Origin: an uncultured Pelagibacteraceae bacterium
GTDB taxonomy: Bacteria > Pseudomonadota > Alphaproteobacteria > Pelagibacterales > Pelagibacteraceae
Reading direction: 5' to 3'
NCBI GenBank assembly: GCA_902622795.1
Contig: CACNRD010000006.1
Location: 1-64,000 of the forward strand
DNA length: 64,000 bases
Both the position numbers and the translations under genes were made by a program. Position 1 is the first letter of the stretch. Every line of letters starts with the position of its first letter. Shown one piece after another: positions 29,141 through 42,150 of the stretch. Below the pieces are notes generated by a model. It did no database searches. It was not told the DNA's origin and saw nothing but the letters and a program-made list of their open reading frames with translations.

Positions 29141-29614
29141 ATGGACAAGAAATATAGTAACTTACCACTAAGAAGTGGTGTGGGAATTGTAGTTTTAAAT
29201 GAAGAAAACAAAGTATTCGTAGCTAAAAGAATTGATAATCCAAAAGATTTTTGGCAAATGCCTCAGGGAGGAGTTGACTCTGGTGAAGATTTTTTAAAGG
29301 CTGCTTATAGAGAGCTAGAAGAGGAAACTAGTATCAAAAGTGTTAAACTTATCAAAGAATTAGATGGCATGATAACTTATGAACTTCCAGAGCGTTTACT
29401 AGGTATTATTTGGAAAGGTAAATATAGAGGGCAGAAACAAAAGTGGTTTTTGATGAGATTTACTGGTGAGGATAAGGAAATTGATATTCACACTCATCAT
29501 CCAGAGTTTTTAGATTGGAAATGGATAGAGTTAGATCAACTAACTAAAGTAGTGGTAGATTTTAAGTTACATGTTTACAAAGAAGTAAAAGAAAAAGTTA
29601 AAAAATTAATCTAA
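29141..29614 (+). CDS. rppH: RNA pyrophosphohydrolase RppH
   Basis: A 157-residue Nudix hydrolase that removes pyrophosphate from mRNA 5' ends and so starts RNase E-dependent decay. The Nudix box runs from GGVDSGED to RELEEETS. LPLRSGVGIVVLNEENKVFV at the start, FWQMPQGG, and the QKWFLMRFTG block are typical of the RppH/invasion-associated group. It ends the plus-strand run; its TAA shares three bases with the TAG of converging atpC. Confidence 0.95.
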   Translation: MDKKYSNLPLRSGVGIVVLNEENKVFVAKRIDNPKDFWQMPQGGVDSGEDFLKAAYRELEEETSIKSVKLIKELDGMITYELPERLLGIIWKGKYRGQKQKWFLMRFTGEDKEIDIHTHHPEFLDWKWIELDQLTKVVVDFKLHVYKEVKEKVKKLI

Positions 29615-30002
29615 TTTAGGGTTTTTAAAGCTTCGATTTTTTGATCGATTAAATACTTAGACTGATCACTTATTTCTTCCTTACCAGATTCTTCCTCTGC
29701 TTGTTTCAATAAATCTTGTTGTTTGGATTTATCCATATCAGCAATATTAAATATTGAGCTAGTTAGAATTGAAAGATTATTATTTTTAAATTCAACAATA
29801 CCGTCTTCAACATAATAATTTTCATCTCCTGATTTTGATAAGATTTTAATTATGCCAGGCTTTAAAAAAGAAATAATTGAAATATGGTCTTTTAATATTC
29901 CCATTTCTCCTTCATAGGCAGGTACAACAACTTCCAAAACATCCTCTTTTACTAAAAAAGATTTTTCTGGATTTACAATTTCAATTTTAAATTCCTCGCT
30001 CA

Positions 30003-30003
<1 letters not shown>
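29611..30003 (-). CDS. atpC: ATP synthase F1 subunit epsilon
   Basis: A 130-residue subunit of the rotor stalk. The N-terminal beta-sandwich has the usual VVVPAYEGEMGILKDHISI, and GDENYYVEDGIVEFKNN follows; the C-terminal helical part is short. Last gene of atpHAGDC; its ATG is coupled to the atpD stop by a one-base overlap. Confidence 0.95.
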
Positions 30004-32299
<2,296 letters not shown>

Positions 32300-32305
32300 T
32301 TATTA

Positions 32306-33841
32306 TTATGATTTAAGGTTCTTTTTAAGTTGAGTAATTACTTCTATTAATAGTTTTTCTTTGTCTTCTTCAAGTTTTCCAGAGCTTTGGATAGAGTCAA
32401 TTATTTCAGGCTTATCAGATTTACATTTTTCAATTATTTTTGTTTCGAACTCTGCAATATCTTTTAAATCTATATCATCCAAATAACCTTTAACTCCACA
32501 GAAAACAGATACTACTTGCTCTGCGACTGTCAGTGGTGAATATTGTTTTTGTTTTAAAAGTTCTGTCAATTTTGAACCTCTATTAAGTAGCTGCTGCGTA
32601 GAAGCATCTAAATCTGATCCAAATTGAGCAAAAGCAGCCATTTCTCTGTACTGAGCTAACTCAAGTTTCATGGAGCCTGATACTTTTTTCATGGCTTTTG
32701 TTTGAGCTGAAGATCCAACCCTCGAAACAGACAATCCAACGTTAATTGCTGGTCTAATACCTTGGTTAAAAAGCTCTGTTTCTAAGAATATTTGGCCATC
32801 TGTAATTGAAATCACATTTGTTGGAATAAATGCAGAAACATCACCTCCTTGTGTTTCAATTATTGGAAGTGCAGTTAATGATCCTCCACCATGTTCATCA
32901 CTAAGTTTTGCAGCTCTTTCTAATAATCTACTGTGCAGATAAAAAACATCTCCTGGGTAAGCTTCCCTTCCTGGAGGTCTTCTTAAAAGAAGAGACATTT
33001 GTCTATATGCAACAGCTTGTTTCGATAGATCATCATAAATAATTAACGCATGCATTCCATTATCCCTAAAATATTCACCCATTGCGCAACCTGTATAAGG
33101 AGCCAAAAATTGTAGTGGCGCTGAATCTGATGCTGTAGCAGCAACAATAGTTGTGTATTCCATTGCTCCAGCTTCTTCTAAAGTTTTTTGAATTTGTCTC
33201 ACTGTTGATCTTTTTTGACCTACTGCAACATAGATACAGTATAATTTTTGTTTCTCATCACCCGACTCATTAATTTTTTTCTGATTTATAATTGCGTCGA
33301 CAGCAACAGCGGTTTTACCTGTCTGTCTATCTCCAATAATTAATTCTCTTTGACCTCTTCCAATTGGCACCAGACTATCAATTGATTTTAAGCCAGTTTG
33401 CATTGGTTCACTAACTGATTGTCTCGGGATAATACCAGGGGCTTTAACTTCTACCCTTGTTTTTTTAACACTTTTATCAAGCACTCCTTTTCCATCAATT
33501 GGATTTCCAAGACCGTCAACCACTCTGCCTAAAAGTTCTTTTCCTACTGGTGTATCAACAATATTTCCTGTTCTTTTAACAACATCACCTTCTTTAATAT
33601 TTCTGTCGTCACCAAAAATTACAACACCAACATTTTCACTTTCCAAGTTAAGAGCCATACCTTTTGAACCATCAGCAAATTCAACCATCTCACCAGCCTG
33701 GACATTATCTAAACCATAAATTCTAGCAATACCATCTCCAACGGATAATACCTGGCCGACTTCAGTAACTTCTGTCTTTTCACCAAAATTTTTAATTTGT
33801 TCTTTTAATATTTTTGTAACTTCTGAAGGATTGATTTCCAT
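32306..33841 (-). CDS. atpA: ATP synthase F1 subunit alpha
   Basis: Regulatory nucleotide-binding subunit, 511 residues. Walker A is [33 protein letters not shown] and [20 protein letters not shown] are invariant blocks, and [16 protein letters not shown] holds the arginine finger. N-terminal [15 protein letters not shown] is the crown-binding region. It begins right after atpH. Confidence 0.99.
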   Translation of the reverse strand: MEINPSEVTKILKEQIKNFGEKTEVTEVGQVLSVGDGIARIYGLDNVQAGEMVEFADGSKGMALNLESENVGVVIFGDDRNIKEGDVVKRTGNIVDTPVGKELLGRVVDGLGNPIDGKGVLDKSVKKTRVEVKAPGIIPRQSVSEPMQTGLKSIDSLVPIGRGQRELIIGDRQTGKTAVAVDAIINQKKINESGDEKQKLYCIYVAVGQKRSTVRQIQKTLEEAGAMEYTTIVAATASDSAPLQFLAPYTGCAMGEYFRDNGMHALIIYDDLSKQAVAYRQMSLLLRRPPGREAYPGDVFYLHSRLLERAAKLSDEHGGGSLTALPIIETQGGDVSAFIPTNVISITDGQIFLETELFNQGIRPAINVGLSVSRVGSSAQTKAMKKVSGSMKLELAQYREMAAFAQFGSDLDASTQQLLNRGSKLTELLKQKQYSPLTVAEQVVSVFCGVKGYLDDIDLKDIAEFETKIIEKCKSDKPEIIDSIQSSGKLEEDKEKLLIEVITQLKKNLKS

Positions 33842-34399
33842 TTATGCCTCTATCATTCTGTTTTCAATTTGTTGTAATTTATTTTTAATTGAGGTGTCAA
33901 CCATAGTACTTCCTACTTGAAGTACTAAACCTCCTATTAAACTTTTATCATATTTGTAGTTTAATTTTATTTTTGAGCTAAAATTTTTAGTAAGCTCCTC
34001 TGTAATTTTGGATATTTCGCCATTAGATAATTCTTTTGCTGATTTTAATTCTGCCTTAAGTTCACCTCTTTTTTTTGAACATATCTCAACAAAACTTTTA
34101 AGAATTCTCTCTAAAAAAAAGAACCTTCTTTTTTGAATTAAAAAGTTTAAAAAATTTTTAAATAAAGTTTCAAATTTATAATTTTCTGAAATTGAATTTG
34201 TAATCTTTAATAAATCATCCTGTTTTGTTGTTGGATCTTTAATTAAATTTTTAAAGTCATCACTTGTGTTTATCAATTCTAAAACAGATGAACACTGATC
34301 CTCAATTTGAGTCAAAAGATTGCTCTCGTTGGATAGCTCATAAAGTGCAAGAGAATATCTTTCGGCTGAAGTTATTGAAAATCCCGTGTCTTTGCTCAA
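33842..34399 (-). CDS. atpH: ATP synthase F1 subunit delta
   Basis: Peripheral-stalk subunit of 185 residues joining F1 to the b subunits. The N-terminal bundle (AERYSLALYELS) and the C-terminal KYDKSLIGGLVLQVGSTMVDTS block are typical of AtpH. The start is a TTG at 34399; a GAGGAA ribosome-binding site about 8 bases before it supports this non-ATG choice. First gene of the F1 operon; the F0 genes are not in the window. Confidence 0.94.
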   Translation of the reverse strand: MSKDTGFSITSAERYSLALYELSNESNLLTQIEDQCSSVLELINTSDDFKNLIKDPTTKQDDLLKITNSISENYKFETLFKNFLNFLIQKRRFFFLERILKSFVEICSKKRGELKAELKSAKELSNGEISKITEELTKNFSSKIKLNYKYDKSLIGGLVLQVGSTMVDTSIKNKLQQIENRMIEA

Positions 34400-34434
34400 C
34401 TTTGTTCCTCTATAATGTTGAAGATTAAATTAAA

Positions 34435-34463
34435 ATCAGGCTTTAATTAGCATATGACCTTTA
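34435..34463 (-). promoter_or_regulatory. Possible promoter for the atpHAGDC operon
   Basis: On the minus strand a TTGAAG box is followed after about 17 bp by TAATTA, preceded by TG as in extended -10 elements. It lies in the 108-bp gap between priA and atpH, which is the only place before atpH where an operon promoter would fit without lying in a gene. Box matches are modest. Confidence 0.35.
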
Positions 34464-34483
34464 TGTCTTCAAGTAACCGATTT

Positions 34484-34504
34484 GTAAAAAAGGCGTTTTT
34501 TTAC
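34484..34504 (-). terminator. Possible hairpin terminator after priA
   Basis: An inverted repeat of 8 bp, GTAAAAAA pairing with TTTTTTAC around a 5-base loop, lies three bases after the priA stop. The stem is almost all A-T, so the hairpin is weak, and there is no further U-run after it. It may mark the end of the long minus-strand transcript. Confidence 0.3.
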
Positions 34505-34507
34505 TCA

Positions 34508-36463
34508 TTAATTGAAGTTTATAGGGTCAACATCAACTGAAAGTTTTATTCCAGATGCAAACTTATAATTTGGTATAATTTTTGCAATTGAGTTTTGTAC
34601 TTTCATTGATTTAATTCCTCTTATTAACAATCTAACTCTAAATTTTCTCTTCAATCTAAATATGGGTGCATTTACTGGGCCCAATACTTTTCCTTCAATT
34701 TTAGTTTCTATAAAATTTTTAAATCCTAATGCCTCTGTTTCTAATTTATGCTCATTTTCACCTGTAAGGATTAGTGAGATAAATCTTTGAAAAGGTGGAA
34801 GTTTATTTTTTTTTCTAATCTCTAACTCTTTTTCTAAAAAAATATCAGGATTTTTATTAGTAATATCATCTATCACTTTTGTGTCATGATTGTAAGTTTG
34901 AAAATAAACTGTAGCTGGTTTTCCTGTTCTGCCCGCCCTTCCTGAAAGTTGGTGATAAAGTTGTAAATTCTTTTCAGCGCCCCTCAAATCGTGTCCTTGA
35001 GATGAAAGATCTATGTCAACAACTACAATACAATTTAAACTTGGAAAATGAAATCCTTTTGAAATTAATTGAGTTCCGACTAAAATATTAGTTTCATTTT
35101 TAATAATTTTATCCAGCTTATCCATTGAGTCTTTTTTATTCATTGTATCACTTGAAAAGATTTCAATTTTCTTATCTGGGAATTTTCTTTTTACTTCATC
35201 TGATATTCTTTCAACACCAGGACCACTAAAAATAAATTCACAATTTCCCTTTTTTGAACAGTCTCTTTTTAAATGAGATTTATATCCACAGTAATGACAA
35301 AGCAAATTACCTTTATTTTTATGATAAACTAAATTGATACTACAGTTTGGGCATGAAAAACTTGTGTAACATTTATTGCATAATACATGTGGCGAAAACC
35401 CACGTCTGTTTAAAAAAAATAAAATTTGATCCTTTTTTTCTAAGTGAGAATTTACTTTTTTAATAATTTCATTTGATAACCACGATTGTTTTTCCAACTT
35501 ATAATTATTTAAATTTATAATTTCATATTTAGGGAGAGAAGCATTTTGATATCTCTGGTTTAATCTAGATAAACCATATTTTCCTTTTTTTATATTTTCA
35601 TATGTTTCAACAGATGGAACTGCAGTTATAAGATTTATTGGAATATTTTCAAATGATGCTCTGGCTATTGCCATATCTCTTGCGTTGTAAGTTATCCCCT
35701 CATCTTGCTTAAATGATTGATCGTGTTCTTCATCAACAATAATTATTCCAAGTTTTTTAAATGGTAAAAATAAAGAAGATCTTGCTCCAATTATAACTTG
35801 AATTTTTCCATTAGAAATTCCATTCCATATTATTTCTTTTTTCTTTTTTGATATTCCCGAATGCCATACAGCTGGATTAAAACCAAAATATTCAACAAAT
35901 TTTTGCTCAAATTGGCCCGTTAGTCCTATCTCTGGTAATAATATTAAGCCTTGAAAGCCTTTCTTTATTATTGATTTTAATGCCTCAAAATAAACAAAAG
36001 TTTTTCCAGAGCCAGTTGTTCCTTGTAATACGTGTACTCTAAATTTATTGTTTAAAATGACCATTTCCCTCAGAGATTTCTTTTGGTCCTCAGAGAGTTT
36101 TATTGAATTATTTTTTATATTGCTTTCAAAAACTTGAAAATTATTTTTTATGTTGTCTTCAATTGCATTGTTACTCAATAGCATCAATTTTAAAGCCATG
36201 CCTTTTGGAATAATATTATATTCTGAAAACCAATTTAAAAAGTTTATAGTTGTTTTTTTTAGTGGTTTAACTTGTAGTTTCTTAAGAACTTTTTTTAATT
36301 TAAATTTTTTTTGTTCATTTTCTTCGAATTTATCCCATACTACTCCAGTAAGTTTATTTTTACCAAAGGGTACTGATACATATTCACCAATTTTTAAATC
36401 TAAATTACTTTCATATGTGAATGGATAATTAAATATATTTGGTAACAGAATCGGATATTTCAT
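34508..36463 (-). CDS. priA: Primosomal replication helicase PriA
   Basis: A 651-residue superfamily 2 helicase that restarts stalled forks. After the DNA-binding N-terminus come Walker A GTTGSGKTFVYFEA, the DEEHD box, GARSSLFLPF and motif VI region QLSGRAGRTGKPA. The zinc-binding insert is visible as CNKCYTSFSCPNC and CHYCG followed by two more Cys. The protein is somewhat shorter than the 732-residue E. coli PriA. It is the last gene of the 28-kb minus-strand run, 21 bp after lpdA. Confidence 0.96.
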   Translation of the reverse strand: MKYPILLPNIFNYPFTYESNLDLKIGEYVSVPFGKNKLTGVVWDKFEENEQKKFKLKKVLKKLQVKPLKKTTINFLNWFSEYNIIPKGMALKLMLLSNNAIEDNIKNNFQVFESNIKNNSIKLSEDQKKSLREMVILNNKFRVHVLQGTTGSGKTFVYFEALKSIIKKGFQGLILLPEIGLTGQFEQKFVEYFGFNPAVWHSGISKKKKEIIWNGISNGKIQVIIGARSSLFLPFKKLGIIIVDEEHDQSFKQDEGITYNARDMAIARASFENIPINLITAVPSVETYENIKKGKYGLSRLNQRYQNASLPKYEIINLNNYKLEKQSWLSNEIIKKVNSHLEKKDQILFFLNRRGFSPHVLCNKCYTSFSCPNCSINLVYHKNKGNLLCHYCGYKSHLKRDCSKKGNCEFIFSGPGVERISDEVKRKFPDKKIEIFSSDTMNKKDSMDKLDKIIKNETNILVGTQLISKGFHFPSLNCIVVVDIDLSSQGHDLRGAEKNLQLYHQLSGRAGRTGKPATVYFQTYNHDTKVIDDITNKNPDIFLEKELEIRKKNKLPPFQRFISLILTGENEHKLETEALGFKNFIETKIEGKVLGPVNAPIFRLKRKFRVRLLIRGIKSMKVQNSIAKIIPNYKFASGIKLSVDVDPINFN

Positions 36464-36484
36464 ATTTTATAATATGAAAAAAAA

Positions 36485-37885
36485 TTAAGAGTGTATTGCT
36501 CTTTTATCTACTGATAAAGCTGCTTCTTTTACTGCCTCTGAAAAAGTTGGGTGAGCGTGGCATGTGCGTGCAATATCCTCTGAGCTGGCTCCAAATTCCA
36601 TAGCAACACCAATTTCAGCAATTAGCTCGCCTGCATGTGGGCCTATTATATGGGCACCTAGTACTTTATCTGTTTTTTCATCAGCTAAAATTTTCACAAA
36701 TCCCTCTACATCATCAATAGCTTTTGCTCTTGAGTTGGCCATAAATGAAAATTTTCCAACTTTATATTTCATTTTAGAGTCTTTTAATTGTTCCTCAGTT
36801 TTTCCAATCGCTGCAACTTCTGGAGTAGTATATACAACGCCTGGAATAGTATCATAATTAACATGCCCTGATTGTCCTGCAATATTTTCAGCAACAGCAA
36901 TACCTTCATCTTCAGCTTTGTGAGCAAGCATGGGTCCTGATATTACATCACCAATTGCATATATATTCTCTAAATTTGTTTTAAAAGATTTGTCAGTTTT
37001 AATTCTTTTTCTCTCATCTAGTTCAACTCCAATAGTCTGTAAATTTAAGCCCTCAGTATTTGCCTTTCTACCAACAGAAATTAAAACAACATCAGATTCA
37101 AAATTATTCTTATTTCCTTCTTTGTCTACAGTGGATACTACAACTCCAGATTTGTTTTTTTTAATTGCCTCAACTTTATTTTGCATATTAAACTTTATGC
37201 CTTGTTTCTTTAAAATTTTCATGAATTCTGAGGATATTTCTTTATCCATGCCTGGTGTGATGTGATCTAAAAACTCTACCACCTGTACTTCAGAACCCAG
37301 TCTTGACCAAACCGATCCCATTTCTAATCCAATATAACCGCCACCTACAACAACCATTTTATTTGGAACTTTTTCAAGCTTTAATGCACCAGTCGAAGAA
37401 ACTATTTTTTGCTCATCGATTTCAATTCCTGGTAAAGAAGTAGCTACGGATCCTGTTGCTATTATAGTTTTTTCAGATTGTATAATAGTCTCTTTATTTT
37501 CATTATCTTTAATTGAAATTTCGTTTTGAGATTTAAAACTACCATAACCTTTGAAATAAGTTACTTTGTTTTTCTTAAATAAAAATTCAACCCCTTTTGT
37601 GAGAACAGTTACAGCTTTATCTTTACTTTTCATCATTTTATCAAGGTTTAGCTTAACATCTCCTACTTCTATTCCTTTGTTAGCCAAACCCTTAACTTTA
37701 TGAAATTCCTCAGATAAATTTAACAAACTCTTTGATGGTATACAGCCAACATTTAAACAAGTGCCTCCTAAAGAACCTCTAGATTCTATACATGCTGTTT
37801 TCAATCCTAATTGAGAAAGCCTAATTGCACAAACATATCCACCAGGTCCACCACCAATTACTACTGCTTGAAATTTTTCTGACAT
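36485..37885 (-). CDS. lpdA: Dihydrolipoamide dehydrogenase (E3)
   Basis: A 466-residue flavoprotein disulfide reductase that reoxidises the lipoyl groups of the 2-oxoglutarate (and possibly other) dehydrogenase complexes. FAD motif GGGPGGYVCAIR; redox-active pair Cys43/Cys48 in GGTCLNVGCIPSK; NAD motif VVVGGGYIGLEMGSV; ENIYAIGDV; C-terminal base in CHAHPTFSEAVKEAAL. Directly follows sucB with no gap, so it is the E3 of the sucAB complex. Confidence 0.97.
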   Translation of the reverse strand: MSEKFQAVVIGGGPGGYVCAIRLSQLGLKTACIESRGSLGGTCLNVGCIPSKSLLNLSEEFHKVKGLANKGIEVGDVKLNLDKMMKSKDKAVTVLTKGVEFLFKKNKVTYFKGYGSFKSQNEISIKDNENKETIIQSEKTIIATGSVATSLPGIEIDEQKIVSSTGALKLEKVPNKMVVVGGGYIGLEMGSVWSRLGSEVQVVEFLDHITPGMDKEISSEFMKILKKQGIKFNMQNKVEAIKKNKSGVVVSTVDKEGNKNNFESDVVLISVGRKANTEGLNLQTIGVELDERKRIKTDKSFKTNLENIYAIGDVISGPMLAHKAEDEGIAVAENIAGQSGHVNYDTIPGVVYTTPEVAAIGKTEEQLKDSKMKYKVGKFSFMANSRAKAIDDVEGFVKILADEKTDKVLGAHIIGPHAGELIAEIGVAMEFGASSEDIARTCHAHPTFSEAVKEAALSVDKRAIHS

Positions 37886-39190
37886 CTAAATATCCAAAAA
37901 CAACCTTCTTGGGTCTTCTAAATTTTCCTTTATCATTTTAAGAAATGACACTGACTCTTTACCATCAATAATTCTATGATCATACGACAATGCTAAGTAC
38001 ATTATTGGTCTTATTTTAATTTCTCCATCAACAACAGCTGGTCTTTCAACAATATTATGCATTCCTAGTACCCCTGATTGTGGAAGGTTTAATATAGGTG
38101 TAGAAAGCATAGACCCATAAACTCCACCATTACTTATTGTGAATGTTCCTCCTTGAAGATCCTCGATTACTAACTTTCCGTCTTTTGCTTTTTCAGAAAT
38201 TTCTTTAATATTTTTTTCGATATCAGCAAATGATAACTCGTCTGCATTTCTTAAAACTGGCACGACTAAACCTTTATCAGTTCCAACTGCAAAACTAATA
38301 TTATAATAATTTTTGTAAACTATTTCATCGCCATCAATTTCTGCATTCACTGCTGGAAAATTCTTTAGGGCGACAACACATGCTTTCACGAAAAACGACA
38401 TAAAGCCAAGTTTAATGTTATATCTAGATTGAAAATCTTCCTGATTTTCTTTTCTCATTTGCATAATATTTGTCATGTCGACTTCGTTGAATGTTGTTAG
38501 TAAGGCTGCATTTTCTTGAGCTTGCTTTAATCTTTTAGCAATAGTTTGTCTAAGTCTGGTCATCTTGATTCTTTCTTCTTGACCATATTCAATTTTTCTT
38601 TCTGAAGGTTTTGGATTTGCTCCCATCATACTTATCAAGTCACCTTTAAGAACTCTCCCATCTTTTCCAGAACCTTGAACAGTATCTAGGTCTATTTTGT
38701 TTTCAGCAACAATTTTACGAACAGCTGGTGACAATGTTTGGTTCTGAGTATTGTTAATCGTTGGTGCTGCATCTTCAACTTCATCGGTTAATACTAAAGG
38801 TTTTTCACTTTGCTCCTCTACTTTTAAAGTCTCCTCAAAAACTTTAGGCTCTTTTTTAATTGGGTCTAATTTAATAACGTTATTTTCACTAGTTTCGATC
38901 TCTTGTTTTTTAAGTTCCTCATTCTTTGTGGTGCTGGGTTTGACGCCACTGCCATTTTCAGAAACAGAACCTAGTAAAGCTCCCACTTCCACTACTGACC
39001 CGTCTTTAGAATTTATTTCAGTTAATACTCCTGTTATTGGAGAGGGGACTTCTAAATTTACTTTATCTGTTTCAAGTTCAACTATTGGTTCATCTGCATC
39101 AACAGAATCTCCTGCATTTTTTAACCATTTAGCCACTGTTGCTTCAGTTATACTCTCACCAAGTGCAGGAACTACAATTTTTTCACTCAT
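37886..39190 (-). CDS. sucB: 2-oxoglutarate dehydrogenase E2 (dihydrolipoyl succinyltransferase)
   Basis: A 434-residue E2 core subunit. One lipoyl domain (1-77) with Lys43 in [11 protein letters not shown]; a charged linker; a peripheral-subunit-binding domain (about 155-190, [20 protein letters not shown]); and a catalytic domain with [13 protein letters not shown] and the active-site [12 protein letters not shown]. The domain order is that of single-lipoyl proteobacterial SucB. Six bases separate it from sucA. Confidence 0.97.
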   Translation of the reverse strand: MSEKIVVPALGESITEATVAKWLKNAGDSVDADEPIVELETDKVNLEVPSPITGVLTEINSKDGSVVEVGALLGSVSENGSGVKPSTTKNEELKKQEIETSENNVIKLDPIKKEPKVFEETLKVEEQSEKPLVLTDEVEDAAPTINNTQNQTLSPAVRKIVAENKIDLDTVQGSGKDGRVLKGDLISMMGANPKPSERKIEYGQEERIKMTRLRQTIAKRLKQAQENAALLTTFNEVDMTNIMQMRKENQEDFQSRYNIKLGFMSFFVKACVVALKNFPAVNAEIDGDEIVYKNYYNISFAVGTDKGLVVPVLRNADELSFADIEKNIKEISEKAKDGKLVIEDLQGGTFTISNGGVYGSMLSTPILNLPQSGVLGMHNIVERPAVVDGEIKIRPIMYLALSYDHRIIDGKESVSFLKMIKENLEDPRRLFLDI

Positions 39191-39196
39191 TACAAT

Positions 39197-42115
39197 TTAT
39201 TCAAAAACCTTATTTATTATTTCTTGTTGTTGAGAATTGTGCCTTTTGGCATATCCGGTTGCTGGACTTGCATCTGGGCTTCTTCCTATATAAGAAATTT
39301 TGTTATTATTAGCCTTTAAACTATCTAATGTCCATTGGATATAATCTCTAACTGAAAACCAGGCACCCATATTTTTAGGCTCCTCTTGGCACCAGAAAAA
39401 ATTTGCATTTTTTGCGTATGGTTTTAACTCATTTACAAGAGCTTTTGCTGGAAAAGGATATAATTGTTCAATTCTAAAAATTATAACATCATCTTTTTTT
39501 AGTTTTTCTCTAGCATCCAAAAGATCAAAATATATTTTTCCAGAACATAAAATTACTTTTTTTATCTTTGAACTATCTTTTAGCTCAATAAAACCATCTA
39601 CTTTTGGATCAATTGCATGATCCCATAATATTCTATGAAACGTATTTTCTTTATTAAAATCTTTTAAATTTGAAACGCAGAACTTATTTCTTAATAAAGA
39701 TTTTGGTGTCATAATTATTAATGGCTTTCTAAAATCTCTATGCATTTGTCTTCGTAAAGCATGAAAATAATTAGCAGGGGTAGTACAGTTTAATACTTGC
39801 ATATTGTCATTTGAGCATAGTTGTAAAAATCTTTCTAATCTTGCAGAAGAATGTTCTGGCCCTTGTCCTTCATAGGCATGAGGTAATAACATCACTAACC
39901 CTGAAGCTCTATTCCACTTTCTTTCTCCTGATGCTATAAATTGATCAATTACAACTTGTGCACCGTTAGCAAAATCTCCAAATTGAGCTTCCCATAAAGT
40001 TAATGTATTGGGTTCAACTAAACTATATCCATATTCAAATCCCAAAACAGCAAGTTCAGATAAAAAACTATCAACGACTTCAAATTTTTTTTGTTTACTT
40101 GAAATATTGTTTAATGGAATATATCTAGAATTATCAATCTGATCTCTTAAAACTGAATGTCTTTGACTAAATGTTCCTCTACCAGAGTCTTGACCAACGA
40201 GCCTAACTGGGTAACTCTCTTCAAGTAAAGAGCCAAAAGCTAGCGCTTCTGCTGTAGACCAATCAATATCAAAACCTTTATCTACTGAATTTTTTCTAAT
40301 ATTCAAAATTTTAGAAATAGTTTTATGAATATTAATTTCAGTAGGTATGGTATTAATACTATCTGATATTTCTTTAAGTTTGTGTTCATCAAAACCAGTC
40401 ACACCTCTTTTATCTTTGCCTTTAGATGGTTTGTATCTAGACCATGAGCCCTCAAACCATTCTATTTTAGGTTTATAATCTTTTGCACTTTTATATTGTT
40501 CGTCCAACAAATCTTTAAATCCTTTAACATTTTGATCTAAAAGATTTTGGGTAATTGAATTTTCATTAACTAACTTGTTTCCATATATCTTATAAACACT
40601 TGGATGTGCTCTAATTTTTTTATACATCAATGGCTGAGTAAATGAAGGTTCGTCCCCTTCGTTATGTCCAAATCTTCTATAACAAATTAGGTCGACTACA
40701 ACATCTCTATTAAACTTCAGTCTGAATTCAGTAGCAATTCTAGTCGCATAAACAACTGCTTCTGGGTCGTCTCCGTTCACATGAAGAATTGGAGCTTCAA
40801 CCATCTTTGCAACATCTGATGGGTATGGTGATGACCTGGCAAATCTTGGACTAGTAGTGAAACCAATTTGATTATTTACTATAATATGAATGGTGCCGCC
40901 TGTATTATGGCCAGGAAGTCCTGACATAGCAAAACATTCTGCTACCACTCCTTGGCCAGCAAAAGCAGCATCTCCATGAATAAGAATAGGTATAACTTTA
41001 TTTCTTTCTTTATCTTTATGAAAAAATTGCTTTGCTCTTGTTTGTCCTAAAACTACAGGATTGACAGCTTCTAGGTGAGAGGGATTATCTGTTAAACTTA
41101 CGTGAACAGAGTTTCCATCAAACTGTCTATCTGAAGATGCACCAAGATGGTATTTTACATCTCCTGCACTTTCCTCAGAGTCTGAGCTTACTTCCCCTGC
41201 AAATTCATTAAATATTCTTTTATATGATTTTTGTAACACATTTGCCAAAACATTAAGTCTACCTCTATGAGACATTCCAATTTTAACTTCTTTAATCTGA
41301 TTTTGCCCACCAATTTTAATTATTTGCTCAAGAGCTGGTATTAAACTTTCACCTCCATCAAGACCAAATCTTTTTGTACCAACATATTTAGTAGCTAAAA
41401 ATTTTTCAAAACCTTCTGCTTGTACAAGTTTATTTAGTATTGCCTCTTTACCGTTCTTGGTAAAGTTTAAAGCATTTTGATCTTGCTCTATTCTGTCTCT
41501 AAACCATTTTCTCTCAACTGGATTTGAAACATGCATAAACTCATAACCAATATTTCCACAATATGTTTTTTTTAAAAATTTTAGTATTTCTTTAATATTT
41601 GCATATTTTTTGTTAATTACTCCATTTAAGAAAATTTTCTTTTCATAATTCTGTTTTTTAAAACCATAAAATTCAGGATGTAATTCATCAAGATAATCTG
41701 ATTCTCTCATTTCTAGTGGATCTAAATTTGCTAATAAATGTCCTCTCAATCTATAAGCACGTATTAAGGCAACAGCACTTATGGAATCTTTGTTAGAGTC
41801 TGCAAGTAATTGAAAATTAAATTTTTCTGATGAATCTATTTTTTCATTATTTACTTTATTGTTATCTTCTATCTCTATTTTTTTTTGTAATTCATCAATA
41901 TCTATTTTTACTTTTGAAGGCCCCCAAGATGGCCCATTTATTTCTGAAGCAATAACTTTTATATCTTCACCTATACCCTCAAAATAATTTACCCAGCTCT
42001 CAGGTAATTCAGGATCTTTATTGATAAACTTAAGATACATTTCTTCAATAAATGCACTATTAGACTTATTTAAGAATGAAGTTTTTTCAATTTCAAGATT
42101 TTTTGATGAAGACAT
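39197..42115 (-). CDS. sucA: 2-oxoglutarate dehydrogenase E1
   Basis: The 972-residue thiamine-diphosphate decarboxylase of the TCA cycle. The N-terminal NSAFIEEMYLKFINKDPELP recruits E2; GDAAFAGQGVVAECFAMSGL and HIIVNNQIGFTTSP form the ThDP site; QDSGRGTFSQRHSVL and LPHAYEGQGPEHSSARLERFLQ are characteristic later blocks. Length is normal (E. coli 933). It lies 35 bp after sucD, the second largest gap in this minus-strand run. Confidence 0.98.
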   Translation of the reverse strand: MSSSKNLEIEKTSFLNKSNSAFIEEMYLKFINKDPELPESWVNYFEGIGEDIKVIASEINGPSWGPSKVKIDIDELQKKIEIEDNNKVNNEKIDSSEKFNFQLLADSNKDSISAVALIRAYRLRGHLLANLDPLEMRESDYLDELHPEFYGFKKQNYEKKIFLNGVINKKYANIKEILKFLKKTYCGNIGYEFMHVSNPVERKWFRDRIEQDQNALNFTKNGKEAILNKLVQAEGFEKFLATKYVGTKRFGLDGGESLIPALEQIIKIGGQNQIKEVKIGMSHRGRLNVLANVLQKSYKRIFNEFAGEVSSDSEESAGDVKYHLGASSDRQFDGNSVHVSLTDNPSHLEAVNPVVLGQTRAKQFFHKDKERNKVIPILIHGDAAFAGQGVVAECFAMSGLPGHNTGGTIHIIVNNQIGFTTSPRFARSSPYPSDVAKMVEAPILHVNGDDPEAVVYATRIATEFRLKFNRDVVVDLICYRRFGHNEGDEPSFTQPLMYKKIRAHPSVYKIYGNKLVNENSITQNLLDQNVKGFKDLLDEQYKSAKDYKPKIEWFEGSWSRYKPSKGKDKRGVTGFDEHKLKEISDSINTIPTEINIHKTISKILNIRKNSVDKGFDIDWSTAEALAFGSLLEESYPVRLVGQDSGRGTFSQRHSVLRDQIDNSRYIPLNNISSKQKKFEVVDSFLSELAVLGFEYGYSLVEPNTLTLWEAQFGDFANGAQVVIDQFIASGERKWNRASGLVMLLPHAYEGQGPEHSSARLERFLQLCSNDNMQVLNCTTPANYFHALRRQMHRDFRKPLIIMTPKSLLRNKFCVSNLKDFNKENTFHRILWDHAIDPKVDGFIELKDSSKIKKVILCSGKIYFDLLDAREKLKKDDVIIFRIEQLYPFPAKALVNELKPYAKNANFFWCQEEPKNMGAWFSVRDYIQWTLDSLKANNNKISYIGRSPDASPATGYAKRHNSQQQEIINKVFE

Positions 42116-42150
42116 CTTTTTTGCTTAATATATCCTTCTAATAGTATTTT

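Noticed and set aside
38751..39233. Open plus-strand frame of 160 codons across sucB start
   Set aside because: Antisense to the lipoyl domain and linker of sucB; no motif or ribosome-binding site.
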